Shown here piece by piece: positions 1-11,758 of a stretch of 64,000 nt of DNA. The position numbers were made by a program, and so were the translations under genes. The stretch comes from Adiantum capillus-veneris (taxonomy: Eukaryota > Streptophyta > Polypodiopsida > Polypodiales > Pteridaceae), in NCBI GenBank assembly GCA_014529385.2, contig CM043955.1:152694140-152758139 (forward strand), in the 5' to 3' direction. Each line of letters begins with the position of its first letter. Positions within the stretch are counted from its first letter, which is position 1. A model generated the notes under the pieces. It did not search any database and was not told where the DNA came from. It saw nothing but the letters and a program-made list of their open reading frames with translations.

Positions 1-652
1 TCATTTCACTCAAGAAAACCCCCTCTTCAATGAACAAGGGACAGGTGGTGCACGGCCTTCTCCCCTTATGTTCTCACACATGCAATGCGTTTCTGCATCA
101 CACTCTCTAGCGCAGAATAACTAGGGACCTTTAATTCCCCAACCTACCTCCTATGTTGTAGTAATCGCTTCAGCCAACAGCTTCACAGTCCATACTTTGG
201 CACACACGATTTGCTATCCTTTTCTACATAGCCTACACCAATACAACACTATGCCCCGCGACAAAATTGCCAGTGGAGGAGAAGCGACAAGTCAAGGCGC
301 TCCTGAGGTCCTCACCATTCAAGCCCAAGCTAAACCTCCCCAAGGTTTGCAACAAAATAAGAGCGAGTTAGGTCTTCAAGCGAGCTCAACGGAGCGAGCT
401 TTTTTTTTTATGAAGACCGCCCTCCCTACCTTCCCTTCCTCCTCTCGCCACCCATGTGCTTCCTCCTCTTCCCTTCCTTCTCCTTCTCAGCCTCCTCCTC
501 CAACATCCTTCCTCTCCTCCACCTCCTCTCTCCATCTACTCCTCTAACCACCTTCCCTTTCTCCAGCTCCTCCTCCAGAAACCACCATCCCTTCCCTAAA
601 GTCCTCCTCTCTCCTACTCCCTTCTCCCCCTCTCTTTTCTTATCACTCTATA

Positions 653-653
<1 letters not shown>

Positions 654-702
<49 letters not shown>
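654..702. repeat. (CT)n microsatellite
   Basis: About 24 uninterrupted CT dinucleotides inside a longer pyrimidine-rich stretch. Confidence 0.95.
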
Positions 703-703
<1 letters not shown>

Positions 704-936
704 GCCCCTTGTCACCCCTCTCCCCACCCCCTATTCCCTTTCTCTCTCTGCCCCCACCACACCACCCTTGGAGTCCCTCCAATCCTAGAGAGAAATGAAA
801 CAAAAAGGAATGAATTGTTATATTAACTGAAATGGAATGAAATGCTATCTTAAGCATTTTCATAAGGCAAAAATGACTTATGAGACCAAACAGATACAGT
901 CTTGGTGGATCTAATATGGGTACAAAGTAAAATGAG

Positions 937-1053
<117 letters not shown>

Positions 1054-1589
1054 AAAGTGAGGGGCCAGCGAGGGAGGTAGAGATAAATACATAGAACAAT
1101 CATCCTCGGACGCCAAATATGACATATGGGACCAAAGTTACATGTAATGTAATATGTGTGTGGTTGATGAGTGATTCTTGATGGTCTAAAATTGTGGTGA
1201 TGAGAGTCGCAATGGAGAGCCCACACTATGGCTGGGAGAGGAAAGTGTGTAGGTCTAGGTCATGGCTGAAAATGTGAAGGAAATAAGTTTGGATGTGACC
1301 AAAAGCTGAGCACTCTAGAAGTGTGTGGTATTGAGACTCTCCAACTTGCAGTGAACATAATATGCACACTTGATTTGACTCTTCTCCATTTCCCCAACAC
1401 CCTTTCTCGCATCAAAGGGAATGGGAACTAATTAGAATGGTTGTGATAGTGTGTATCAATGACACGGGGATCGGCTCAATCATGTAAGAGTGAGTCTGGT
1501 TTCCTCTTTTAGCAAAGACCATGGTTTTGTAGTTGGGGGCAATATGGGTGTAAGTGTGACCACCCAGATTTCTCTAAAGTCGTAATACA

Positions 1590-1711
1590 TTGGCATTCTA
1601 TAAAAGCTTCATTCACTTGGGAGTCTATTGAGGCATCATGTAGCAAGTGTAATGCATCTCATCTTCCAAACCACTTCTTATATCTTGTTGAGAAGGGACG
1701 GGGGGGGGGGG

Positions 1712-1753
<42 letters not shown>

Positions 1754-1767
1754 GGGGGGGGGGGGGG
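1590..1767 (-). repeat. Poly-G/GA/poly-G block with shared flank
   Basis: G14, about 18 GA dinucleotides and G15 lie at 1700-1767. The roughly 80 bases on the left (about 1610-1697), read on the minus strand, match the plus-strand sequence at about 19450-19530, which is itself joined to a CT/C-rich block. The two places are therefore inverted copies of one dispersed repeat that includes its microsatellite. Confidence 0.7.
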
Positions 1768-1965
1768 AGAGGGACTATGAGAGGGGGAGAGTGGAATGTA
1801 GTCTCTGTATTTTTTGTAAAGAGAGAAAGAAAGGGATGCTTAGGCCAAAAAAAAAAAAAAAGTCAAAGGTCACGGTGGCTTTCTAAAACAATAAGAAAAT
1901 GATAAAATCATTAGGTTGAGTTCAACTAGAATTATATAAGGTAAAGCATTGTTCAGGAATATCTA

Positions 1966-2203
1966 TGTGCACGTCTATCGCACGTGTCAATGCAAGGGAC
2001 TTGCCGATACACTGTGTGCGAGCCACAAATGGCTCCAAGCACAAACTAAACTAATCTAACAAGCTCAAGAGAGCAAGGGTGTGTCACTCACCGCCCTATG
2101 CTCACCTTCGTTGAGGATTCATTGCCGCGAAGAAGAAGGAGCTGTCGCTGCGTCGCACTCAACCGCTTCGTCACCTCCTTGCCGTCGTCGCAATGCTCTC
2201 TCG

Positions 2204-2282
<79 letters not shown>

Positions 2283-2575
2283 GGAGATGAAGAAGAAGAA
2301 GAAGATGGAGGTGGAGTAAGAGCACTCTTCAATTGCACAAATGAAAGAATGAATGAATTTTAGGTTTAGGTGACTTTTATGTGAGCTCGCCCCATTCACA
2401 CTTAGGCGCCCATACTTAGCCAGCTAACCCTTGAATGTTCCAGTTAGAGTGCGCCTCTCATCGGCGATCACTCTTACCCTTTTCATATTGGACCGACAAG
2501 CCCGGTACCTGACTCTACGAAATAAATAATACGGCGTCCGTTGTAGATAATGGGAATGTACGTGAGGGTTAACAT
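1966..2575 (-). repeat. 3' LTR of element A
   Basis: Matches 17653-18280 along its whole length, including a CT-CA microsatellite and the terminal TTAACA. On the minus strand it starts TGTTAACCC. The TATA-like position that reads TCATATAAAA in the other LTR is here TCACATAAAA (about 2374-2383), a one-base loss. Confidence 0.8.
2205..2280. repeat. (CT)n(CA)n microsatellite inside LTR A
   Basis: About 18 CT then about 20 CA dinucleotides. Read in the element's orientation it is (GT)n(GA)n, roughly 100 nt downstream of the TATA-like position, so it would lie in the transcribed leader. Confidence 0.9.
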
Positions 2576-2587
2576 GCCTCCCTTCCT
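2576..2587 (-). other. Polypurine tract of element A
   Basis: On the minus strand the 12 bases before the 3' LTR read GGAAGGGAGGCA, directly abutting TGTTAA. This is the expected plus-strand primer site for an LTR retrotransposon in minus orientation. Confidence 0.6.
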
Positions 2588-4140
2588 GATGTAGATTCCG
2601 TCCTCGGAAGCTATTGAGTTGAAGCTCGTTCGTCGAGGTGGAAGAGCATTTGAGATTAAGGTTCTTAGCCTTCTTCATTCACTACAAAATCAAACAACAT
2701 TGGCACAGTAATTGTATTCTCATATACAATTAAAAAACATATACAGTTGTAGACAGATAAATTGATTTGTAACAAAAATTTAAACCATTTGTCAGCAATA
2801 AACATTAAATTGTAATATAATCAAACGCATAAACAGTTGGGAAGGTCAAAAACTAAACAAATTTGGGGTCGCTAATTTAATGGTCGAAAGGCACTAAAGA
2901 TCGACTATTAATACCATGGGCAAACTTCTCAATTTTCTCTGGTCAATTAAGTTGTTTAATCGCGAGAGCCAACTATTTCATGTCCGAGGGCTGACTAGAG
3001 ACTATACCTAGAAGACCTTGTAGTTCAGCTACGATAAAAGAAATTACTCATGAAATCATCGCCTGACTTATTTCCTTTTCTTTGACCCCCCAAAAGTCTT
3101 TTCTCATTCATTCAATTTTGATTTGCGTGGTTATTTTGTATGCCTTGGGTTTTTTGCTTTTCAAGGAAAAGCACCCACACTAGGAACCTCTAGGGCTCTA
3201 GTACCATAGGGGATATATGTGAGTGAAGTACCAGATCAAGCTGAGATTTCTCTTCCAGCAAAAAAGATAAGGGGCAATGCTAATGGACAAGAAACACCTG
3301 TTTGTGTTGATGATCGCGCTTGATTTGAAAAGTGGACGAGAGAAAAGATTCCATGAAGGTCCAAATCCTAACAATAGCAACACGTTCCTGTACAAACTAG
3401 GAAACACAAAGAATACCTCTAGGAGGCACATCAGTGGAAAAAAAAGAACTTTTCTAATCACTAAACTCTAAAAACTCCTATCGTACTAATCTTATCTACC
3501 CTCCATCACTCGAGTAGGGTAGGTAATTCAATGAAATCATGTGTGCAAGTATTATAAAAGCGAAACATTGCACTTACACTTCTACGCTCCTCAACATAAA
3601 TGTGTTACAAAAGAAGCTTCACATTTGCAAGAACTCTCCATCCACAAGAATGCCCGTCGTCTTGTTTTGGGACCTTGCAACTCAAAATCAACATATCTTC
3701 TCAAACACTGTCTTGGGTCAATGCTTCCCATGCAGCGACAAGTTTCTGAACAGACCTGCAAGACGTAGCATATGGTGACCACACGTTATCATCACCAAAT
3801 ATTGGTCTAATCTAACTGTTCGATTAAGGATCAAAGGTGTTTGATGACCTAGGTTTCTGTTTTAGTGTACCGGATGTGAATGTGTAAGTCCGGTCAATGT
3901 TTTGACTTTTATTGTGCATACTCGTTTGCTAATTGCTCTTGCTCTTTATTACTTTTGTTTTTTGTGAGTATAAGGCTTTATATATACATTCCCTGAGATT
4001 GGAAGATTGAGAGGTCAGGGAGGAAGGTTGAGAGGGGAGTGAGTGAATGATGACTGTCAGCAACGCTCCCCCCTTCCTTGGGTAGATCATACCGTTTGAA
4101 ATGTGATGGTCACCCTTTGAAACCAATTGTTCCAGTGGTA
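2588..4140 (-). other. 3' non-coding part of element A; no gene seen
   Basis: The open frames here (for example 3198-3461 minus and 3277-3471 plus) overlap on opposite strands and show no domain. This is where pol would be expected in an autonomous element of this orientation, and no RT, RNase H or integrase motif is visible. Confidence 0.5.
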
Positions 4141-6390
4141 CTAGGTGAGGATTTTTGCCATTAGTTTTCTATTAACTTGGTGTCTCGTCGAGTTGCAAGG
4201 GTGGTAAGGTACTCTCCCAGGATCGAACTTGAAGTGGTTCATCAGGTGATTCTTGAACACTGAGAGGTATAGATTCCTTTGTAGCTTCATGGAGGTCCAC
4301 TATTGTAGGTGGAGGCTGTGGAGAAGCTTTTATCTCTATGGATGCATTACATGAGGAGTTAGAATCTTCATGGGACTCCTCCCTTCCTGAGCTAAGTGGA
4401 ACAAATCATTCTTTCTTCGTTACCCAAACTAGCTCTCGAGCGGGTGTGTAGCATTCTGTGATTTTTTTCTTTCCACGATCGTCAATTCGTTTTGAAGCTA
4501 CGGAATTGGGCTCACATGGGTCAAGTGACAAGTAAGAACACAATCTATTTCCTTGATAGTAGCCTTGGGCTTCCAATAGTAGTTTAGGAATCCACCACCA
4601 CGTTTCCTTACATTTCTTGGAGCGAGTGAGACGTTTCTTACAAGGCTTCTATTTTTTAGCATCAGGTATGGTTGCTAAAGAAGATCTAGGGATCCACTTG
4701 TATGTTTTCTTTGTTATATGAGGATGAGTCTTGACAGAAGCTATATGCATTGCTTCTAGCATATTTAAGGGTATGAGCAGTGGCATTTCATCCCCCTCAG
4801 GTGTTACCCAGGTCATCCCCTTGTTCCCCAAGTGTCTATGGTTGCTGCTAGGTGGACCCAATCCACATTGTCCAACTCAGTCGACCCATGTAGTACATCC
4901 ATATAAGGAGAATCTTCCCCAACATCAGTGTCCGCTTTACACGTGTAACAATATTGCAATGGGTCCGAGTGAACTGTGGTGTCAGATCTATGATCAATTA
5001 TGAACCTATTTCCTAGAGGATGTGCTCGACCAGTTACAAGATCTACTCGAATAACAGAATCTTGGAACTGCAAGTAGACATGGTTTTTAGACCAGTCGTG
5101 CACCATTTTTGCTTCCCTCATGAAAGGACGTCCTAAGATCATCTCAGATGCCATAGTGTGCTTGGAGAAATCCATAATAATGAAGGTAATTCTTATTTTA
5201 TGTCCAAAGACCTTGATCTTGAGATCGTTTAGCATCCCAATAGGTTTAACAATAGACCCATTGGCCATCTCCACTACTATGGTTGTGGTCGCAAGGTGAG
5301 GTCTTCCCATAGTTTCCCAGCAATTTTTAGTCACAATGCTAACCCCAGCGCCACCATCGAGGATTCCCTTCATAGTTAATCCCTTAGTAGTGATTGATAT
5401 GGTTGCATTGGATTCATCGCCCTCAAAGTATCGTCCCAACTTGTTAACATGTATTTCTATAACAAGGCTCTCATCTAAGTTGGGTTGTGGATCTAAGTGT
5501 TCCTCCTCTATTGGCATCTCCCCAGCTCCATCCATCTGTGCAAATTGTGGTAGCCCAAACTTCAGTTCTCCATTGAGGAAGGCTCGAAGAGCTGAGACTA
5601 GCTCAGGGTCTTTATATAGTTTCGACATGATGGTGGTTCTAACTTCTGAAGACATGAAAAGATTGTGGATTGGAATCAGGGCGCAAGTATCGGGGAAGGG
5701 CAATATTTAACGGCACCTTTTGGGCTTCAGTCCCTTGACATGGGGAAGATGGAATCTGCATTTCTTTGATAGGATCAGGTAGTCCCTCTGTAAATATTCT
5801 TTCCATCAAGAAGTGAGTACGCCCACTTTTCCATGACTTTAAGTCACTTTCTTCTTGGATGACACTAGGTATGGCTAAGGGTCTATGGACTTGGTGAGGT
5901 TGTTGTTGTGTAGGGAACACGGTGTTTGTAATCTGGATTTGCCTAGGTGCTGGTTCTAGATCCTTTTGCGTATCTTCCACCAAACTCCTTAATTTCTTGA
6001 CTCACTCAATCTCCTCTGTAGGGTTTGGATAAGTTTCTATCTTCTTCTTGGATCCTCGCCATTGTGGCTCATGAAGATCTTCCTTGTTGTTTTCTATCTT
6101 AGTGGTTGTTTTGGTCTCCATGGTTTCACCTGAATCAAAATCCTCTTCAGCGTCGTTCATATATACGAGGTCGTCACTAGTCCCTATGTTGGTCTTTGAA
6201 TTGGGGTCTGACTTCGCTGCTTTTTGCGATCTCTTCCTTCATGTTTTCTTCTTTTTCTGAGATTGGGCAATTGATGCCGTGTCCCTTTCCTCAAGAATAT
6301 AATTTTGTTTTTTGAGCATTGATCGTGTGAGTACATTTACCAGTACCACAGGTGTACTTTGTGATGGCTCCCCGGTAACCTCAATCAAGT
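4141..6390 (-). pseudogene. Element A retropepsin region (protease), decayed
   Basis: Minus-strand continuation of the A polyprotein. A low-complexity charged linker (6390 to about 5700) contains two in-frame stops and leads, after a frameshift, into a 296-residue open stretch (4813-5703). Around residue 116 it has ILDGGAG, the position of the retropepsin D-S/T-G-A catalytic loop; here the Ser/Thr is Gly. About 75 residues on, MILGRPFM matches the second retropepsin hallmark (I-L-G-R). A shifted frame continues through 4649-4861 to about 4141. The same domain order recurs in the plus-strand remnant at 20940-21260. It would cleave Gag in the virus-like particle; the changed active site, stops and shifts make this copy inactive. 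Confidence 0.65.
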
Positions 6391-6394
6391 TTAA

Positions 6395-7731
6395 CACTAG
6401 AATGGTAATAGGACACTTTTATGTCCTTGGACACTTTTGTGTCCTGTTAAGTGACCATTTTGCTTGAATTATTTGAAGAGTATGAAAATGAATTTCTAGG
6501 TGTTATATATCCACAAAGTTGCCTTATGAGCTGAAAAAAACTTAGCATTTTCTTTTTAGTATCGATCTCACCATTAACCTTACTCTTGCACAACATTTTT
6601 TAACCTAAATTGTGTGAAAAAACAGGCCTGTTTTTGGCTTTTTTTCAATTTTTGGCAGCTATACCACTCTAAACTTCATGTTTGTGAGGTTTAGATGGCT
6701 AGAGGTTAGGCCTTCATAGTTCTCAACACGTTTTGATGGTTGTAGGGAGAGCTAAGTGTTAAAATTAAAAGTTATGACCAATTTACAAGAATTGCATAAT
6801 CCTGTTTTTTGACCAAAATTAGCACTTTTATGATTTTTTTGGTGGCTTTCTTGATATCCAAATTCAATTTTGATTGTGTAAGTGTAATGTATAACATAAA
6901 GCTAATCTTCCTTGAGTTTTGGGGGACCTAATATGCTATATAGCATAGTATATGATGATGGTTGAGTTTTTTGATTGCTGAAGAATACGATACATTTTAG
7001 AGTAGCAAGTATAACTTTCTCAATATTGCTAGTTTCTTAGGCCAATTGTGTGTATTTTTTAGGTAGTAACCATATCTAATCATAGACTACAAACTTGGCT
7101 AGATATTGAGTAGTTTCTATGGGTTTCTAGAGGTCATAATGCTAAACCCAGTTTTTTCATGTTTGCTGTATTTAGCACTCTATCATTGCCCCCAAGGTTC
7201 CAATTGTAAGAGATCCATTATCGTTTTGACATGCTCCATGGCTCCTTTTGAATCCAGAGGCCCAAAGGGAACTAAGAAAGCATGTATATAGTATCTGTAT
7301 TGAGCGTGACTATAGAAACTTTGATGATAGGTCCACAGAATGGCAAAAATGAAACTTTTTTGTACCTATTTTTTTGCCCAAAAAAAATTTAGTGAGATAA
7401 AAGCAACCATATGTTTTGGTCACCAACCCATTGAAGTTAACGGGGCATTTTATCTCATGTCCTATAAAAATCTCCACTCTTATTTATATGCAATCAACCG
7501 TAAGAAATTGTTGTTTTAGGCAAAATGCACTAGTCCATCAACTTTGGAGGCTTGTAGTGACCAAGGGATGAGAAAAATTACAAGTTTCTCATTTTTTCCA
7601 TATGTAGTAGTTATTGAACTATAAGCTCATGAGAGGATTTTTCAAAATGAGTGGATCTACTATGGTTTTGGAATTTTTTCCCAAAACCCTGAAAGGACAC
7701 TTTTATGTCCTGTTAGGTTACCATTCTAGTG
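6395..7731. mobile_element. 1.34-kb inverted-repeat DNA element flanked by TTAA
   Basis: The ends are inverted copies: CACTAGAATGGTAA at 6395-6408 and its reverse complement at 7718-7731. TTAA flanks both sides (6391-6394, 7732-7735). Just inside each end lies a small hairpin, AGGACA-CTTTTA-TGTCCT; the left end has a second variant copy in tandem. The interior is AT-rich with no transposase. The insert interrupts element A's gag-protease frame; reading across with one TTAA copy removed keeps the frame open, supporting TTAA as the target duplication. TTAA is typical of piggyBac-type insertion, but these ends do not look like piggyBac termini, so the superfamily is unresolved. Confidence 0.75.
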
Positions 7732-7735
7732 TTAA

Positions 7736-9455
7736 TGGCGTGATCTTCGGTGCATTTGGATTATTTGGACATTGGGCAATCAAATTATCTGTGCCACATC
7801 GATTACACATGAGTATCAGTATTGTAGACGTTCTCGCTTGATTAGTTTGCATTAGTGTGGCATTCTTTTGTAGCCTAATAGGACACTCGGCCACACGATG
7901 TGGACCTCCACACCCATAGCATTGAAGAGGTGGTATCTTAGCAGTGTAATTGATATTTTGGCCTCTTGCAGCAAGAGTAGCTACTTGATAGACAAGTTTG
8001 ACTTGTCCCCAATAGTCCTCCATGTAGTATTGTGTACTTTCTTCAAGCGCATCCATCCCATAGGCAATATTAGGGTCTATATCTTCCTCACAACCTTCCA
8101 AACAAGCAATGGATGACTCACAACCCACTTGATTCACAGAAGTGATTCTTGGATGTGGTGGTTGCGGTCCTAGCACTGGAGGTGGTAAGGGTGTTGTTTG
8201 AACAACATTTTGGGCCCTAGGGACCATGTGTTGTGATGTTTGTTCAAGAGGTGGGGCCGGCATCAATGCAAGCACTCGAGGTGTGTCTATCCATGCTAAG
8301 GTTGGTCTATTGTCCATCGCGCGCTTAAATACTATGCAATCCTAAGCTTGATGACCATACCTCCCACAGGCATCGCAATTCCCATTGAATTTTACTCTAA
8401 AAGTAGGGCATTCACTGGTACTATGCGGTCCATAGCATACTGAGCACCATTGTTGCTCCCTTCTTGGATACGTATGATTGTTTTGCGGAGCCGATTGTCT
8501 CTAAGACTCTTTGACTGGCCTTGGTGAGATCTGCTAAAGTCATCTCAGATAACTTTGGCTCCTTAGCAATAGGCTTTAGGGTCATTGGTTGATGCCGCGA
8601 TGCTTGCGAGCTAATAGATTTAGGCTCAACATACACTCTTTCTCCTTGAATCATTAAATTATCCTCCAATTGGATCTCATTGGTGGTGACTGCTTCCCAA
8701 GTGGTGATACCTCTAATGACTAGGCCATTGTAGATATCCCCATGTCGTAATCCCCTAATGAATCTACCAAGAATTGATTATTATTGAAGCGCTCATTTGG
8801 ATTACAACGAGAATTCAAATGCTTCAAGCAACTAATAAAGTCTCTCACCAACTCTCCTTCCTCTCGTTGGGCTTTCTGGACCTGAGAGGCTACACCCCAA
8901 AGCACTCCCTCTCGTATGTATTCTTTCAAGAACGGTCTCCTAAGAGTAGGGTAATTCATTTTTTCTTCCACCCTTAGGGTTCTATACCAATCCCCAGCCT
9001 TCCCACTTAAGGTTAAACTTAAAGCATTACTCTTGTACAAGTCATTATGTTCTCCTAGAGAATCACATATTTGTTCAAACACTTCGATATGCTTTCTCAC
9101 ATCCCCGTCTCCACTAAATTTTTGTGTGAGCTTGGCTATTTGTACTGCCTTACTTCTAGGTTCTCTATGAGACTCTTACGCATATTCTCAGCAATAGATT
9201 GATTGATAGCTTGAGCAAATGTTGCCAAGTCACCTAAGTGAGCAGGAATCGTGGGTGGAGGCGCTCCAGAGACTACATGTGGAGTAGGTATTGGCATTGG
9301 GCTTGGCGCATAGGAAGCCCTTGGGTTCCACGTTTGGTACGGTGTTGTGCCATGTGGTGGTCCAAAGTTCATATATGTGGCCCTAGGCATAGTAGACGTT
9401 GGATGTGACATGCTAATGCTAGCCGGTATGGTCCCATGGAAATAAGAGCTTGGGT
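7736..9455 (-). pseudogene. Element A gag, C-terminal half with two zinc knuckles
   Basis: Three minus-strand open stretches: 9136-9411 (Pro-rich, leading into gag), 8720-9100 (retrotransposon gag capsid-like, with GDWYRTL near residue 35) and 7718-8317 (nucleocapsid). The last carries CYGCGGPHRVAEC, a C-X2-C-X3-H-X4-C knuckle, then CNRCGTDNLIAQC where the His is Asn. The canonical retroviral spacing is X4 before His; X3 is seen here and in element F. Gag would package element RNA in cytoplasmic particles. Stops between the stretches show decay. The frame continues into 15074 onwards across chromovirus B when B and one 5-bp duplication are removed. Confidence 0.7.
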
Positions 9456-9460
9456 GTTGT

Positions 9461-9621
9461 TGTAATGCCTAGGGGAGACTAGAGCCTGGAATCCACCTCC
9501 CAACCTCCCACTATATAGGCCAAGCTCCTAGCCCTTTCCCCTAGTTGGATTCCCTTTCCACATTGCCTAGTCCGGCCCTTGGCCCAGTCCAGGACTCCCT
9601 GGCCTTGCCCTTGTCCTGACA
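9461..9621 (-). repeat. 3' LTR of chromovirus B (161 bp)
   Basis: Aligns end to end with 14913-15073 with scattered substitutions. Both contain a central CTATATAG, a TATA-like core on either strand. 161 bp is short for a plant Ty3 LTR. Confidence 0.9.
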
Positions 9622-9638
9622 TTACTCCCCCCTTAAGG
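9622..9638 (-). other. Polypurine tract of chromovirus B
   Basis: Minus strand CCTTAAGGGGGGAGTAA immediately precedes the 3' LTR and overlaps the stop codon of the polyprotein. Confidence 0.8.
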
Positions 9639-9960
9639 AAGAGTTTTTGTCCTCAAAAACAAAAGTGGGAAACTTCTTGTTAAGAACACTAATGTTTTCC
9701 CAAGTGGCACCTTCCTCAAGTTAATCTTTCCACTTGATTAAAGCTTGTCAACGTACGTGATGAAGTGTACGTAAATCATGGTAGTCAAGAATTCGTTCAC
9801 GTTCATGTCGTAAGGTAGGAGGTTCGACGAAATCAACCCGAATCTGTTGGCCAATGACATTGTCGTCCCCATGTAACCGCTTACGTAAACGGCTCACATA
9901 AAACACCGGATGAATACGAGAATGTGTAGGTAGCGATAGTTTGTAGGTACGATCACCCAC
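9622..9960 (-). pseudogene. Chromovirus B chromodomain end of integrase
   Basis: The 70-residue frame 9748-9960 reads through PVFYVSRLRKRL, the post-integrase linker, into RILDYHDLRTLHHV, the start of a chromodomain; after a TGA stop the same frame continues QALIKWKD, a second stop (TAA), and EEGATWENISVLNKKFP, the aromatic-cage half of the fold (W...ATWE). The final codon TAA at 9622-9624 overlaps the polypurine tract. Chromodomains of chromoviruses bind histone marks and direct integration to heterochromatin. Two in-frame stops inside the domain abolish it. Confidence 0.8.
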
Positions 9961-11016
9961 TATCTTGGGTATTTTGAAAGGCCCACAATATCATGGAGAT
10001 TATTTAGGTGTTGGCCCAGTTATCAGACTTTCATAATGCTCTGGCACACATAAAAATACTTTCTCCCCTTCCTCAAAGGTAACTTGTCGATGTTTCTCAT
10101 CAACGTATTTTTTATATCGATCCTGCGCTTGTCAAACGTTCTGATAAGCGAGTTTCAACATATCCATGTGGTCTTAGAGAAATCCTTAACCTGTTGGAGT
10201 TTTTCGGTTGCCAACCCACCGTAACAGGTGACCTAGGTTGAAAACCATACATGAGCATGAAAGGACTAAATCCACTCGTCCTGACATGCTTAGCACTATT
10301 GTAATCAAACTCAAGAAGAGGTAAATATTCTTCCTAGTCTGACTGTTTCTTGCTAACGTATGCGCGTAGCATATCCTCTACCACTTGGTTAAGTCATTTA
10401 GTCTGACCATCTATTTCTGGATAATCGGCTGTACTGAGGTTTAGTTGTCTACCCAACCGTTTAAACACAGCCCTCCAAAAATGATTGTTAAACTTGGGAT
10501 CATGATCACTGACAATGTTACTTGGCAAACCATACAACTTGTATAGGTTGTCCACAAATAGCTTGGCTAATTCTGGAGTCTTAATCATTGATTTGGGTGG
10601 AATAAACTTACATAGTTTAATCAATCGGTCTATGACCATCAATACTGAGTCATGACCTCGTACAGTGGTTGGTAAACCCACAATAAAATCCATAGAGATA
10701 CTTTCCCATTTACCATTGGGAATCTCCAAAGGATGTAAGAGTCCTCCTGCTTTCACATGCTCTGCTTTGTTAACTTGACATTTTTGGCAATGCAAGACAT
10801 AATCTTGAACAAAGCCATGTAAACCTGGCCAATAAAACTATCGTCGTACGAGAGCATAAGTCTTTCTAATACCCGGGTGCCCTGCACTTGGACTATCATG
10901 AGATTCATAAAGAATTTGGCACCGAATGTCTGTGTCCATCGATACACAAACTCTCCCCTTATGGAGTAGGTACCCATTGTCGATGGTGAAATGCTTCCAT
11001 CACTGTAGTTCATCAC
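9961..11016 (-). pseudogene. Chromovirus B integrase
   Basis: 10753-11016 corresponds to the HHCC zinc-binding N-terminus and ends with the C-X2-C-type segment (MHCQKCQVNKAEH at the start of the next frame). 10394-10795 is the catalytic core: MDFIVGLP carries the first Asp, IVSDHDPKF the second, after a spacing normal for Ty3 integrases. The Glu region and GPY/F part follow at 9961-10390 but are broken by stops and frameshifts. The enzyme would insert cDNA into chromatin. Not functional in this copy. Confidence 0.8.
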
Positions 11017-11139
11017 TCGACAGAGGAGAACTGCGTGTGGAGGTTAATGTTACACTACCATCATTGGAGTGAGAAGGATCCCTCATCTGTATATGGCTCC
11101 ACACTTTGGAATATGCATCATCTTGCTCATATTTGCCCT

Positions 11140-11674
11140 TTAGAGAATCAAAAATTCACTACGAAGTTTCGTGAACAAGAGAGAATTGATCTCTGGCATA
11201 CGACTAAGAGCGTCAGCCACCACATTGTATCGTCTTATACGATACCGGAGCTTGGCATCATATTCTTGAAGAATCTCAGCCCACCTGGCTTTCCAACCCT
11301 TCAAATCGGTTTGTTGTGTAAGGCATTTGATGCTTTCATGGTCAAACACAATCTCAAACTGAGCACCATACAGATAAGGTCTCCATGTTTTCAAGACAGA
11401 CACTATTGCATAGAGTTCACGTTCATAAGTAGAGTAGTTCTGTTGTGTTGCATCAAGCTTCTTACTTTCAAATGCAATTGGCCTCTCGTCTTGTAAACAG
11501 GACTGCTCCAATAGCACGGTCACTGGCATCCGTTTCCAAAATGAATGGTTTCAAAGGATCTGTAATAGCTAGTATTGGAGCTGTAGCTAATGCATCCTTG
11601 AGCGTATCAAAACTATGATGTTGAGCGGGTCCCCACTGAAAAGCTTTGCCTTTGCCTTTCAGTTGGTCCATCAT
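11140..11674 (-). pseudogene. Chromovirus B RNase H
   Basis: Two overlapping frames (11468-11674 and 11140-11529) together give the Ty3 RNase H: FILETDASDRAIGAVL with the first catalytic Asp, then YSTYERELYAIVSVLKTWRPYL with the catalytic Glu and IVFDHESIK with an Asp. ADALSR, the usual end of the domain, is present. A frameshift separates the first Asp from the rest. It would degrade the RNA template during cDNA synthesis. Confidence 0.8.
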
Positions 11675-11758
11675 GGGAACGACAATATTAGCATAGTTTT
11701 TAACGAACCTTCAATAAAACCTTCAAATCCTTAAAAAATCTGTAACTCTTCTAGATTT

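Noticed and set aside
2088-2399. Open frames across the CT-CA tract
   Set aside because: They read the microsatellite inside LTR A on both strands (Leu-Ser, His-Thr, Cys-Val runs).
3198-3471. Overlapping frames on opposite strands
   Set aside because: No domain, mutual overlap, inside the 3' non-coding part of element A.
6395-7731. CACTA transposon
   Set aside because: Ends start CACTAG, but the flanks give TTAA rather than a 3-bp duplication and no CACTA subterminal repeats or transposase were seen.
11035-11496. 153-residue plus-strand frame
   Set aside because: Antisense shadow of the RNase H of chromovirus B.
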